This document shows, in pieces, positions 33,924 through 42,759 of a stretch of DNA of 64,000 bases. The notes below the pieces were generated by a model. The model was not told where the DNA came from. It ran no database searches and saw only the letters and a list, made by a program, of their open reading frames with translations. The stretch is taken from NCBI GenBank assembly GCA_027307235.1, contig DAHUXH010000002.1, positions 1 to 64,000 of the forward strand. The letters run 5' to 3'. Position 1 is the stretch's first letter, and each line of letters starts with the position of its first letter. Origin of the DNA: Vulcanimicrobiota bacterium. GTDB taxonomy: Bacteria; Vulcanimicrobiota; Vulcanimicrobiia; Vulcanimicrobiales; Vulcanimicrobiaceae. Both the position numbers and the translations under genes were made by a program.

Positions 33924-35642
33924 ATGTCGTTCCGTGATTCATGCACAGCCCGTCTCGCGAGCGCGGTGCTCGCGGTGTCCTTTGCATCAGGTTCGCTGTT
34001 GCCGCTTGGAGCCTCGGCAGCAACGCAAAGCACACCATCAACTGATGCGGTGATCGCGGCGCTGCGCGCGCACGTCAAGCACGTCTTCGTGGTGTATCAG
34101 GAGAATCGTTCGTTCGATTCGTATTTCGGCACGTTTCCGGGCGCGGACAATCTCGCCTCGCCGGATGCGCAAAGCAACGGGTATCGGCAATACGACCCGC
34201 TCGGTCAGCAATGGGTGACACCGTTTCGCATCACCGACGCCGACCTCTCCGACGCCGACCATTCGCGCAACGCCTTGATCACGAAGTCCGACAACGGCGC
34301 GATGGATCTGTTCGTCAGCACCGAGGAGTTCGGTCTTCTGGGGCGAGGGTACAGCCGTGAAGACGCGCAGCGCGTCGGCCTGCTGACGATGGCGCATGAA
34401 GATTGCGACACGATTCCCTTCCTGTGGAAATACGCGAAGACTTTCTCGCTCTACGATCACTTCTTCCAGGGCATGTTCGGCCCGTCGACACCCGGCAACA
34501 TCGAGTTGATCGCCGCCCAAACCGGTCAGACGCAGCTCGCTCGTCATGCGACCGAACAGATTGCGGCTTCAAACTCCGGTCCGGGTCTCCCCGTCGTCAA
34601 TGACGCGCCGCCGGCGTTCGGTCCGTATCCCAACGGTCCGCCGGATCCGCTCCAGATGCAAGACGATCTCACCTTTGCGACGACGATGCTCACCCTCTCC
34701 GGCAAGGAAGCAGTTCAAGCAAAAACCGACGCTGACGACATTTCCGACGACGTCGCACAGATCGCGAAGCTCGGCAAATCGCCGATCCCGTTCGGCTGGT
34801 ATCAGGAAGGCTTCGGAAAGAACGGCCAAGCGAACTTCTCGTATGTCACGCATCACAACGCGATGCAATACTTCGGCTACCTGCGCGAAAACAAGTACTT
34901 CTGGAGCGGCGTTCACGATCTCACGGAAGTGTTTCCCGCGATCGAAGACGGCAAGCTCGGCGACCGCAGCGTGGTCTACGTCAAAGGCGGCTACTTCAAT
35001 CCGTTCAAGTGGAAGCCCGGCAACCACGATCCGCAGGTTCAATCCAACTTCAACGGCGACGACGACCACCCCGGATATTCAGATTCTCAGCTATCCGAAT
35101 CGCTGGTCGCGAAGGTCGTCAACGCTGTCGCGCACAGCAAATACTGGAAAGACTCGGCGATCTTCGTGATCTGGGACGACTCGGAAGGCTACTACGATCA
35201 CGCATCGCCCCCGAAGTTCGAGCGCTGCCCGGACGGGCGGCCGTGCGGCGACGGACCGCGCGTTCCCGCGCTCCTGATCTCGCCCTACGCGAAATCAAAC
35301 GGCATCATCGCAGACATGGCCGATCACGCGTCGTTCACCAAATTTCTCGATGTGCTCTACGGCCTTCCGCCCTTGGCCTCGCTGCCCGACGAAGCGCCAT
35401 ATCTGCCGCTCGGTCCACGCGACATGTTGAGCAGCATCTCCAATCTCGTCGACGGCTTCGATCCTAACCGTCTGCTCGGGAAAACGGCGCCGATCGACAG
35501 CAGCGCCGCCATCATCGACGATAGCATCGTCAACTCGTTCCCTGCGAAGATGTCCTGCGCAACACTCGGTATCACACCGGCAAAATTGCCCGGCGAAAAC
35601 ACCGTACCCAAAGGCTTCGCCCCCCGCACCAGCGAGCACTAG
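33924..35642 (+). CDS. Secreted phosphoesterase (phospholipase C / acid phosphatase family)
   Basis: 572 residues, ATG with GGAG 7 bases upstream. A Sec signal peptide (to about residue 33) precedes the phosphoesterase-family core: HVFVVYQENRSFDSYFGTFPG, YDHFFQGMFGPSTPGN, KYWKDSAIFVIWDDSEGYYDH and GPRVPALLISPYAKSNG. Such enzymes release phosphate from phospholipids or phosphomonoesters outside the cell. Its place beside pstSCA and the shared upstream motif suggest phosphate-starvation control. It converges on pstA with 16 bases between. Confidence 0.88.
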   Translation: MSFRDSCTARLASAVLAVSFASGSLLPLGASAATQSTPSTDAVIAALRAHVKHVFVVYQENRSFDSYFGTFPGADNLASPDAQSNGYRQYDPLGQQWVTPFRITDADLSDADHSRNALITKSDNGAMDLFVSTEEFGLLGRGYSREDAQRVGLLTMAHEDCDTIPFLWKYAKTFSLYDHFFQGMFGPSTPGNIELIAAQTGQTQLARHATEQIAASNSGPGLPVVNDAPPAFGPYPNGPPDPLQMQDDLTFATTMLTLSGKEAVQAKTDADDISDDVAQIAKLGKSPIPFGWYQEGFGKNGQANFSYVTHHNAMQYFGYLRENKYFWSGVHDLTEVFPAIEDGKLGDRSVVYVKGGYFNPFKWKPGNHDPQVQSNFNGDDDHPGYSDSQLSESLVAKVVNAVAHSKYWKDSAIFVIWDDSEGYYDHASPPKFERCPDGRPCGDGPRVPALLISPYAKSNGIIADMADHASFTKFLDVLYGLPPLASLPDEAPYLPLGPRDMLSSISNLVDGFDPNRLLGKTAPIDSSAAIIDDSIVNSFPAKMSCATLGITPAKLPGENTVPKGFAPRTSEH

Positions 35643-35658
35643 GCTCCGGGCCGAGGGC

Positions 35659-36513
35659 TCAAGACCGTTTCAAGGTGCGGGCGGCCCATGATTCCACCAA
35701 TCCGCGGGCGACGAGGTTGGTGGCGAAGATCAGGACCATGAGCAGCGCGGCGGCGGCGTAGGCGAGCGCGTGCGCCGCGTCGGATGGTTGCGAGATGAAC
35801 GTCCATACGACGTACGTGAGATAGCCGACCGGCGAGTGCGTCGGCGCGAGGGACGGCATGAAACTCGACCAGCCCGCGGTGTAGATCAAGGGCGCGGTCT
35901 CGCCGAGCGCGATGCCGGTGGCGACCAGCAATCCGGTCGTTATCCCCGGCAGCGCCCACGGAAACGCAATCGAAAAAAGGACGACGGTCGGGCGCGCACC
36001 GAGCGCGATTGCGCCTTCGCGCAGTTCCGTCGGTACGGTTGAGAGCGCGAGGTCTGCGGCGCGGACAACGTACGGCAACATGATGATCGCGAGCGCCACC
36101 GAGCCCGCGATCAGCGAAAAGCCCCAGCCCAAGCCTTCGACGAGCGCAACGTACAAGAAATATCCGACGACGATCGACGGCACGCCGGCGAGCACGTCGA
36201 CCGTGAACCGCAAGAGTTGGCGACCGCGCGGCGACGCAACCTCGACGATCCACACGCCGGCTCCGATTCCGAAGAAGATCACGAGCGCAAGACCGATCAC
36301 GGTCAACAGCACGGTACCCGCGATGGCATTGGCAAGCCCGCCCGCGAGTCCACTGGTCACCGTGAAGAATAGCGAGAACTTCAGCGCCGGAAAGCCGCGC
36401 ACCGCGACAAACCAGAAGATCGCCAACAGCACTGCGACGAGAATCGCAAGCGCGGCGAAGCTGATGACCCACCAGACGCGGGAAATAATCGAATTACGTT
36501 GTTGGACGGTCAT
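35659..36513 (-). CDS. pstA: Phosphate ABC transporter permease PstA
   Basis: 284 residues, six predicted membrane helices. Characteristic segments: IFFGIGAGVWIVEVASPRG, VDVLAGVPSIVVGYFLY, and the coupling EAA-type loop ELREGAIALGARPTVVLF. It is the inner-membrane partner of PstC for phosphate import. ATG overlaps the pstC stop (ATGA). No pstB ATPase follows; the next gene converges from the other strand. Confidence 0.93.
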   Translation of the reverse strand: MTVQQRNSIISRVWWVISFAALAILVAVLLAIFWFVAVRGFPALKFSLFFTVTSGLAGGLANAIAGTVLLTVIGLALVIFFGIGAGVWIVEVASPRGRQLLRFTVDVLAGVPSIVVGYFLYVALVEGLGWGFSLIAGSVALAIIMLPYVVRAADLALSTVPTELREGAIALGARPTVVLFSIAFPWALPGITTGLLVATGIALGETAPLIYTAGWSSFMPSLAPTHSPVGYLTYVVWTFISQPSDAAHALAYAAAALLMVLIFATNLVARGLVESWAARTLKRS

Positions 36514-37547
36514 GCGTTCGACTTGCCTAAGCGATCGGTTCCGCGCATGATCAGCCGCGCGATAATGTTGATCGTCAGGGTGATGACGAAGAGGATCAGC
36601 GCCAGTTCCGCGAGGGAGCGCTGCGCTATCCCGCTTGCATCGGTCGACGCCGACTCGAGCTGTGAGACGATAATTGCGGCGATCGTGTTGACGGTCTGGA
36701 AAATGTTGGATGGAAACTCGTTGGCAGCCGCGCCGCAGACCATCAGCACCGCCATCGTTTCACCGAGCGCGCGGCCGAACGCGAGCAGCACGGAGGCGAA
36801 TACGCCGTTGCGCACGCTGGGGACGACCACGCGCGTCACCGCTTGCCAACTCGTGCTTCCCAAGGCGACACTCGCTTCGTAGAGCGCTTTGGACTGCGCG
36901 AGCATGACGTCGCGCATCGTCGCCACCATGATCGGCGTGACCATCAGCGCGAGGATGACCGCTGAGGCAAACAAGCCGTTTCCGCTTCCGGCGGCGCCGC
37001 CCACGAAGGGCACGCCGCTCAAGTGCGAGGTAACGAACGGTGCCAGTTGTTGGCCGATGAACGGCACCAGAACGACCACACCCCAGAGGCCGTAGACCAC
37101 CGAAGGGACGCCGGCCATCAACTCGACGAGCGCATTGACGCCCGGACGGATCCGCGCCGGAATGCGATAGACGAGCGCAAAGGCGACGAGCAGAGAGAGC
37201 GGCACGGCGCCGAGCATTGCGAGGATCGACGTCATCAGCGTGCCGTAGATGAAGACGAGCGAACCGAAGTTCGCTCCCGGCTGGGCGGCGACGCCGTTGT
37301 GAACCGTCGTGCCGGTTGCGTACTGGTCGCCGATGTTCCAATAGATGCTGGTCAGCATCGTCCAACCGTTGTATTTGATCGCCGGCCACGCGAAGGCAAA
37401 CAAGAACAGCAGCATCAGCAACACGAGCGCACCGCAGATGATCGCGGTGCCGGTGGTCCAGATGCGTACAAGCGCCGTCTGCGCGGCCATCGACTTGGGC
37501 TTCGGAATCGTCGTCGCAGCAACGACGTCTACTGCTCGCGTCGCCAT
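36510..37547 (-). CDS. pstC: Phosphate ABC transporter permease PstC
   Basis: 345 residues. After a basic N-terminus come TM1 (about 32-54) and a periplasmic loop, then the permease core with VELMAGVPSVVYGLWGVVVLVP and the ATPase-contact loop SKALYEASVALGSTSWQAV. It is coupled to pstA by a 4-base overlap and separated from pstS by 94 bases that hold a stable hairpin. Confidence 0.93.
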   Translation of the reverse strand: MATRAVDVVAATTIPKPKSMAAQTALVRIWTTGTAIICGALVLLMLLFLFAFAWPAIKYNGWTMLTSIYWNIGDQYATGTTVHNGVAAQPGANFGSLVFIYGTLMTSILAMLGAVPLSLLVAFALVYRIPARIRPGVNALVELMAGVPSVVYGLWGVVVLVPFIGQQLAPFVTSHLSGVPFVGGAAGSGNGLFASAVILALMVTPIMVATMRDVMLAQSKALYEASVALGSTSWQAVTRVVVPSVRNGVFASVLLAFGRALGETMAVLMVCGAAANEFPSNIFQTVNTIAAIIVSQLESASTDASGIAQRSLAELALILFVITLTINIIARLIMRGTDRLGKSNA

Positions 37548-37584
37548 TCTCTCTCTTCTGGGAAACCGAGGGAACCGTAGAGTT

Positions 37585-37614
37585 GGGCGAAGGGTCTCGT
37601 CAGACCCTTCGCCC
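37585..37614 (-). promoter_or_regulatory. Intercistronic hairpin between pstS and pstC
   Basis: GGGCGAAGGGTCT - 4-base loop - AGACCCTTCGCCC, a perfect 13-bp stem without a following T-run. It suits partial termination or protection of the pstS 3' end, giving more binding protein than permease. Confidence 0.7.
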
Positions 37615-37641
37615 TCTCCATTCGGGGAGGAAACCCGAAAG

Positions 37642-38694
37642 CTAGGTTCCGATCTGGTCGATCATCGCCGTGGCGATTTTCGCCACGCCGCTCGGGAGCG
37701 GGAGGAAGCGGACGCTGCTCAAGTAGCGGACGTTGTTGCCGCCGCTCGGCGCAATCGCCCACTTGAGGAAGGCAACGAGCGCATCGCGGGTCTCTTTGTC
37801 CTTCTGTTTCGGATTGATGATCCCGTACTCGAAGTTGATGATCGGATAGGATTTCGCGCCGGGCGAGAGGATCAGCGACGCGCGGCCGTCCGACGGGACG
37901 TTGTGAATACCCGCGGCAGCGGCGGCACCGACGGTGGCCGCATCCGGGAGGACGAATTTTCCGCTCGCGTTGCCGAGAGCGGCATAGCCGAGACCGGCTT
38001 TATTGGCCTGATCCAGGAAGCTGATGCCGACGTAGGCGATCGAGTAGCGCGTGTTTTGGCAGGTCTGCAGCATCCCGGGGTTACCGTTCGCGCCGACTTC
38101 ATTCGAAACGGCCGGCCATTGAACGCTCGTTCCCATGCCTGCGGACCAGTCGGCCTTCGCACCCATGGTGAGGTACGAAGTGAACAGGAAGGTATCGCCG
38201 GAGCCGTCCGAACGGCGGATCGGCACGATGGCTTCATGCGGAAGCTTCGATGCCAGTGACGGATTGATGGCCTTGATGGCCGCATCGTCCCAGAAGCCGA
38301 TGGTACCGCTGTAGATCTTCGCAAGAACCGGCGCCGAGAGATTGAGATGCTTGTCGTTCAGGCCGGGAATGTTGTAGTTAATCTGCTGAGCCGAAATCGC
38401 GAGCGGGATGTTGAACATCGGCGACTGCTTCATCTGAGCCTCGGCCAGGTAGGCGTCCGACGCACCGATCTGGGCGACGCCAGCGATCGATTGCGAGATG
38501 CCGGTGCCGCTTCCGGTGCTCTGCGTCGTGATCTCGACGTCGGGATGAGCCTGCTGGTAGCTGGCCACCCAGAGGTTCATGAGCGGGTAGAGCAGCGAGG
38601 AGCCCGTCTCGAGCAGGCGAGTTGCCGCCAGCGCCGGGCCGCTCGTCAAGACGAGAGCGCCCAGAGCGATGGCCGCCAGGGAAATCTTGCGCAT
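37642..38694 (-). CDS. pstS: Phosphate-binding protein PstS
   Basis: 350 residues from ATG 38694, chosen because GGAGA lies 6 bases upstream; ATG 38706 would add four residues. A Sec signal peptide ends near LAA (about residue 23). PstS signatures: LLETGSSLLYPLMNLWV for phosphate binding, STGSGTGISQSIAGVAQIGASD, and RRSDGSGDTFLFTSYL. It binds phosphate in the periplasm and hands it to PstCA. First gene of pstS-pstC-pstA. Confidence 0.93.
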   Translation of the reverse strand: MRKISLAAIALGALVLTSGPALAATRLLETGSSLLYPLMNLWVASYQQAHPDVEITTQSTGSGTGISQSIAGVAQIGASDAYLAEAQMKQSPMFNIPLAISAQQINYNIPGLNDKHLNLSAPVLAKIYSGTIGFWDDAAIKAINPSLASKLPHEAIVPIRRSDGSGDTFLFTSYLTMGAKADWSAGMGTSVQWPAVSNEVGANGNPGMLQTCQNTRYSIAYVGISFLDQANKAGLGYAALGNASGKFVLPDAATVGAAAAAGIHNVPSDGRASLILSPGAKSYPIINFEYGIINPKQKDKETRDALVAFLKWAIAPSGGNNVRYLSSVRFLPLPSGVAKIATAMIDQIGT

Positions 38695-38797
38695 CAACTT
38701 CTCCATGTGCATGAGGAAGGGAAAAAACCGAATAAGCGGCGGACGCCGCCCCGCCATTGAGCGTACCTGAGGATTCCTAAGGCGTGCGAAAGGCCGC

Positions 38798-38812
38798 ATT
38801 AAGAAAGATTAA
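38798..38812. promoter_or_regulatory. Candidate PHO box upstream of pstS
   Basis: ATTAAGAAAGATTAA in the divergent pstS/thrS region, 104-118 bases before the pstS ATG. On the pstS strand it reads as TTAATC-TTTC-TTAATG, two TTAA-type hexamers with 4-base spacing, like PhoP boxes of Bacillus. Confidence 0.5.
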
Positions 38813-38869
38813 TCCGACCTCCTTCAGCGGAAAGGCCGCGCGCGGTCACGGCGCCAAAAGGCTCCAGCT

Positions 38870-40618
38870 ATGTCCGAAGCCCTCGCTGATCATCAGACCT
38901 CGCTCGCCGAACTGCGCCACACCGCCGCGCACGTGCTGGCGTATGCCGTCCAAGATATCTTTCCCGACGCCAAGCCGACCATCGGCCCGGCGGTCGAGAA
39001 CGGGTTTTATTACGATTTCGATCGGGACGCGGCGTTCACGCCCGACGATCTGGCCCGCCTCGATGCGCGCATGAAGGAGATCGTCGCCGCGAACTACGCG
39101 ATGACCGGACGTGAAGTGACGCGCGAGGAAGCGATCGCACACTTCGCCGGCAATCCATATAAGGTCGAGATCGCGCGCGAGATTCCCGAAGGCGAGAAGA
39201 TCACGCTCTACACGATCGGCGCCTTCACCGATCTGTGCCGCGGCGGACACGCGCACACGACCGGCGAGATCGGCGGCGTGAAGCTCATGAGCGTCGCCGG
39301 TGCGTACTGGCGCGGGGACGAGCGCAAGCCGATGCTGCAGCGCATCTACGGCACCGCCTGGCCATCGCAAGCCGAGCTGGACGCGTATCTGACGCAACTC
39401 GAAGAGGCGCACAAGCGCGACCATCGCAAACTCGGCGTCGAACTCGATCTTTTCTCCGTCGAGGAGGACGCCGGCGGCGGGTTGATCTTCTGGCATCCCA
39501 AAGGTGCGGTCGTGCGCGGCATCGTCGAGCAATTCATTCGCGAGGGACTGCGGGAGCGCGGCTATCAGCCGGTCGTCACCCCGCACGTCGTCAGCGAGCG
39601 GCTCTACGAGATCTCCGGGCATTTGGAGAACTATGCGGATTCGATGTTCGGCCCACTCGACGTCGAGGAACAACGATTCCGGCTGAAACCCATGAATTGC
39701 CCGGGACACATCCTCATCTACAAGAACCGCCTGCACAGCTACCGCGAACTGCCGCTGCGGTTCTCCGAATTCGGCACGGTGTACCGTTACGAGCGCAGCG
39801 GCGTGCTGCACGGCTTGACGCGGGTGCGCGGCTTCACGCAGGACGACGCGCATCTGTTCTGCATGCCCGAGCAGTTGCAATTCGAGTTTGAACAGACGGT
39901 CGACGAAGCGATTCGTTTGATGAACGCGTTCGGCTTCACCGACATCGAGTATTTTCTTTCGACGCGCGAAGCCAAGCTGCGCGGCGACACCGATCCGCTC
40001 GCCGAAGATGCGATTCGCAAGGCGCTGGAACGGTATGGGATCGCGTACGACGTGGACGAGGGCGGAGGCGCGTTCTACGGGCCAAAACTCGACATCAACG
40101 TCCGCGACGCCATCGGACGCAAGTGGCAGCTCGGCACGGTGCAAGTCGATTTCGTGCTGCCCAAGCGGTTCGATCTGAAGTATCGCGGCAGCGACGGCGT
40201 CGACCACACGCCGGTGATGATTCATCGTGCGCTCGCCGGATCGATGGAACGCTTCTTCGGCATTCTCATCGAGCATTTTGGCGGTGCATTCCCGGCCTGG
40301 CTCGCTCCGGTACAAGCGGTCGTCGTGCCGATCTCCGAACATCAGATCGAATATGCGCGCACGGTGGCAGCCGAGCTTCGTGGGCACGGTTTTCGCATCG
40401 ACCTCGATGAATCCAATGAAAAGCTCGGCTACAAGATTCGGCATTGGAAGATGCAAAAAGTTCCATACGTGCTCGTCGTCGGAAAGCAAGAAGCCGCCGA
40501 TGGCACCGTCAACGTGAACGAACGCGCTGCTTCTCCTGAGAGCCAGGGCGAGAAGCGAACCGTTTCGCTAGCAACATTCATGGAAGAACTCACACAGAAA
40601 GTCGAGGCTCGCAGTTGA
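38870..40618 (+). CDS. thrS: Threonyl-tRNA synthetase
   Basis: 582 residues. It starts directly with the editing domain (LRHTAAHVLAYAVQDIFP with the HxxxH site; later CRGGHAHTT), then the class II catalytic core (FRLKPMNCPGHILIYK with zinc Cys; RYERSGVLHGLTRVRGFTQDDAH; HRALAGSMERFFGIL) and an anticodon-binding domain (QAVVVPISEHQIEYA). The N-terminal TGS domain of the E. coli enzyme is absent. It charges tRNA-Thr. It heads a four-gene run of close or overlapping genes ending with tsaD, also a threonine/tRNA function. Confidence 0.95.
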   Translation: MSEALADHQTSLAELRHTAAHVLAYAVQDIFPDAKPTIGPAVENGFYYDFDRDAAFTPDDLARLDARMKEIVAANYAMTGREVTREEAIAHFAGNPYKVEIAREIPEGEKITLYTIGAFTDLCRGGHAHTTGEIGGVKLMSVAGAYWRGDERKPMLQRIYGTAWPSQAELDAYLTQLEEAHKRDHRKLGVELDLFSVEEDAGGGLIFWHPKGAVVRGIVEQFIREGLRERGYQPVVTPHVVSERLYEISGHLENYADSMFGPLDVEEQRFRLKPMNCPGHILIYKNRLHSYRELPLRFSEFGTVYRYERSGVLHGLTRVRGFTQDDAHLFCMPEQLQFEFEQTVDEAIRLMNAFGFTDIEYFLSTREAKLRGDTDPLAEDAIRKALERYGIAYDVDEGGGAFYGPKLDINVRDAIGRKWQLGTVQVDFVLPKRFDLKYRGSDGVDHTPVMIHRALAGSMERFFGILIEHFGGAFPAWLAPVQAVVVPISEHQIEYARTVAAELRGHGFRIDLDESNEKLGYKIRHWKMQKVPYVLVVGKQEAADGTVNVNERAASPESQGEKRTVSLATFMEELTQKVEARS

Positions 40619-41508
40619 TGCGGCGTTGGTGTGCGATGGTGTTCGGCGTCGGCGCGTTGGCGCTGTCGTCATGTTCGGGAAATTTCGGCGGCGGCACGTC
40701 GGCGCCGGGCGCATTGCCGCCGGTGTCGACGCCGGGAGCGGGTCCGCTCGGCGGACAACTGCCCGCGACGCCGACGCCGCGTCCCTCGATGACGCCACCG
40801 CCCGGCGACACGGCGAGCTATGCGCTCGCCGATGCGCAGCACGGCTGGCAGTGTCCGCAGCAAGCCGGCTTCACGTGCATGATTGCTCTCAATCAGCCGT
40901 CGCCGTCGCCGACCCCGAGCGTCGCGCCGGACGGCAAGACCGGCGCGTCACCGTCACCATCACCGTCACCGTCATTGACGCCGTCACCGGTGCCGTCGGC
41001 ATCAGCAAGCGCCACGACGCTGCCGGGCGGTTCGTCACCTGCGCCGGTGCCGACGCCCTCGCCTACACCGCGCGGACCGACGGTCACGCTCAAGATCGAA
41101 GCAATGCCCAAAGACGCGCCCACGATGGTCAATCAAAAGCCTGGCGCGCTGCCGACCACCGCACTTTTCCTCGCGCGCATGGTGATGAGCGACGATTTCA
41201 ATTTGAACGGATGGGCCACCGCAACATTCACCTTGCCGAAGGAACAGATCGGCGGACGCGGCTTCGCACTGCAGCTCTTTCGCGAAACAGGCAACCATCA
41301 TAAGACGGTCGACACGCCGATCGCAAACTTCAATCAATCGACGATCAAAGGCGACACGCTGACCTTCCAATTCGCTGAACCGGCGACGACCGTGAAGAAA
41401 CACGAAACGTGGGTCATCGTCCTGTACGGCGATGACATCCCGGCCTCACCGGTCCCGAGCGGTTCACCGAGCGCTTCGCCGAGTCCGCGTTCAACGGCTG
41501 CTCCGTGA
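40618..41508 (+). CDS. Pro/Ser-rich lipoprotein of unknown function
   Basis: 296 residues; the ATG shares its A with the thrS TGA. Lipoprotein signal with lipobox LSSC (about Cys19). A long low-complexity Pro/Ser/Thr region (about 25-155, including PSPSPSPSLTPSP, encoded by imperfect TCACCG hexamer repeats at 40948-40971) leads to a compact C-terminal beta domain (about 160-275: TVTLKIEAMPKDAPTMVNQ, FNLNGWATATFTLPKEQIG). A second Pro/Ser tail closes the protein. The linker suggests a surface or periplasm-spanning protein; no family is recognised. Confidence 0.6.
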   Translation: MRRWCAMVFGVGALALSSCSGNFGGGTSAPGALPPVSTPGAGPLGGQLPATPTPRPSMTPPPGDTASYALADAQHGWQCPQQAGFTCMIALNQPSPSPTPSVAPDGKTGASPSPSPSPSLTPSPVPSASASATTLPGGSSPAPVPTPSPTPRGPTVTLKIEAMPKDAPTMVNQKPGALPTTALFLARMVMSDDFNLNGWATATFTLPKEQIGGRGFALQLFRETGNHHKTVDTPIANFNQSTIKGDTLTFQFAEPATTVKKHETWVIVLYGDDIPASPVPSGSPSASPSPRSTAAP

Positions 41509-42755
41509 CGACGCGCACCGCTTGGCTGTCGCTGACGGCCGCGCAGCGACGGACGTTTGTCGCGAGCTTTCTCGGGTGGACGCTCGACGCATTCGATTTT
41601 TTTCTCGTCATCGTCGTCGTGCCGCGCCTGGCGAGCGATTTCGGAAAAACCATCACCGAGATCGGTTTAGCCGTCACGCTCACGCTGGCGATGCGCCCGG
41701 TGGGCGCACTGCTCTTCGGCCGGCTCGCCGACCGGTACGGGCGCCGCATTCCGCTGATGATCGACATCGCGCTCTTCTCGGCGCTCGAACTGCTCACCGC
41801 ATTCTCGCCGAACTTCACCATCTTCATCGTGCTGCGCGTGCTCTTCGGCATCGCCATGGGCGGCGAGTGGGGCTTAGGGGCGGCGCTCGCAATGGAGTCG
41901 CTGCCTGCTCGCAGCCGCGGCCTCTTTTCCGGCATCCTCCAGGAAGGCTACGCGGTCGGCTATCTGCTCGCATTTCTCGCGCTCGGCACGCTGTACACGA
42001 CGATCGGCTGGCGCGGTATGTTCATCGTCGGCGCGCTGCCGGCGCTGTTGATCTTCTACATCCGAACGCAGGTTCCGGAATCTCCCGTCTGGCTGCAACG
42101 CCAAGCGGCCCCGGCCGTCGAATCGTGGTCGATCGTGCGCCAGCTTCCGCTGATCGTCTATGCGATGGCGTTCATGGCGGCGTTCAACTTCATGTCGCAC
42201 GGCACGCAAGATCTCTATCCCACGTTCCTCGGCAAGCAGCACGGATTCGATGCGCGTCTCACCAGCATGGTCGGCGTCATCTCGCAGATCGGCGCGATCG
42301 CGGGCGGCATCTTCTTCGGCTGGCTCTCGCAGCGCACCGGACGCCGCGCCTCGATTCTGCTGTGCGGCGCGCTCGGGCTGCTCGCGATCCCGCTCTGGGC
42401 GTTGAGCACGACGCTCGCGACGATCATCGCAGGCGGTTTCGTCATGCAGGTCGCGGTGCAGGGCGCGTGGGGTATCATTCCCGCGCACCTCAACGAAATA
42501 TCGCCCGGCAGCGCGCGCGGCACGTTCCCCGGATTCGTCTATCAAATTGGAAACTTGATCTCGGCCGGTGCGTTGCAAATTGAAGCCGCGTACGCGACCA
42601 AGAGTTTTCCGTTGCCTGGCGGCGGCGTCGACTACGGCGCCGCGATGGCGCGGATCGGCGCCGGCGTATTCGTCGCGGTGATTGTGCTCACGGCCATCGG
42701 CTATCTCGTCGTTCCCGAGCGACGAAGCGAAGCGTTCGCCGAAACCCCCGCGTAG
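41505..42755 (+). CDS. MFS transporter (sialate/metabolite:H+ symporter type)
   Basis: 416 residues, GTG start overlapping the previous stop. Twelve predicted helices with MFS motifs: TLDAFDFFLVIVVVPRLASD in helix 1, GRLADRYGRR in the 2-3 loop, RVLFGIAMGGEWGLGAALAMES in helix 4, and VPESPVWLQRQ after helix 6. The pattern fits the SHS/MHS sugar-acid or carboxylate symporters. The substrate is unknown. It sits 4 bases before tsaD. Confidence 0.85.
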   Translation: MTTRTAWLSLTAAQRRTFVASFLGWTLDAFDFFLVIVVVPRLASDFGKTITEIGLAVTLTLAMRPVGALLFGRLADRYGRRIPLMIDIALFSALELLTAFSPNFTIFIVLRVLFGIAMGGEWGLGAALAMESLPARSRGLFSGILQEGYAVGYLLAFLALGTLYTTIGWRGMFIVGALPALLIFYIRTQVPESPVWLQRQAAPAVESWSIVRQLPLIVYAMAFMAAFNFMSHGTQDLYPTFLGKQHGFDARLTSMVGVISQIGAIAGGIFFGWLSQRTGRRASILLCGALGLLAIPLWALSTTLATIIAGGFVMQVAVQGAWGIIPAHLNEISPGSARGTFPGFVYQIGNLISAGALQIEAAYATKSFPLPGGGVDYGAAMARIGAGVFVAVIVLTAIGYLVVPERRSEAFAETPA

Positions 42756-42759
42756 CATC

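Noticed and set aside
38695-38869. T-box or threonine leader before thrS
   Set aside because: No short Thr-rich frame, T-box core sequence or terminator is visible there.
38846-40489. Long open frame (547 codons) on the minus strand opposite thrS
   Set aside because: It mirrors thrS codons in a GC-rich gene; composition is rich in Arg/Asp/His without any family motif.
40948-40971. TCACCG repeats as a CRISPR or mobile repeat
   Set aside because: They are in-frame codons for a Pro-Ser linker, imperfect and without spacers.
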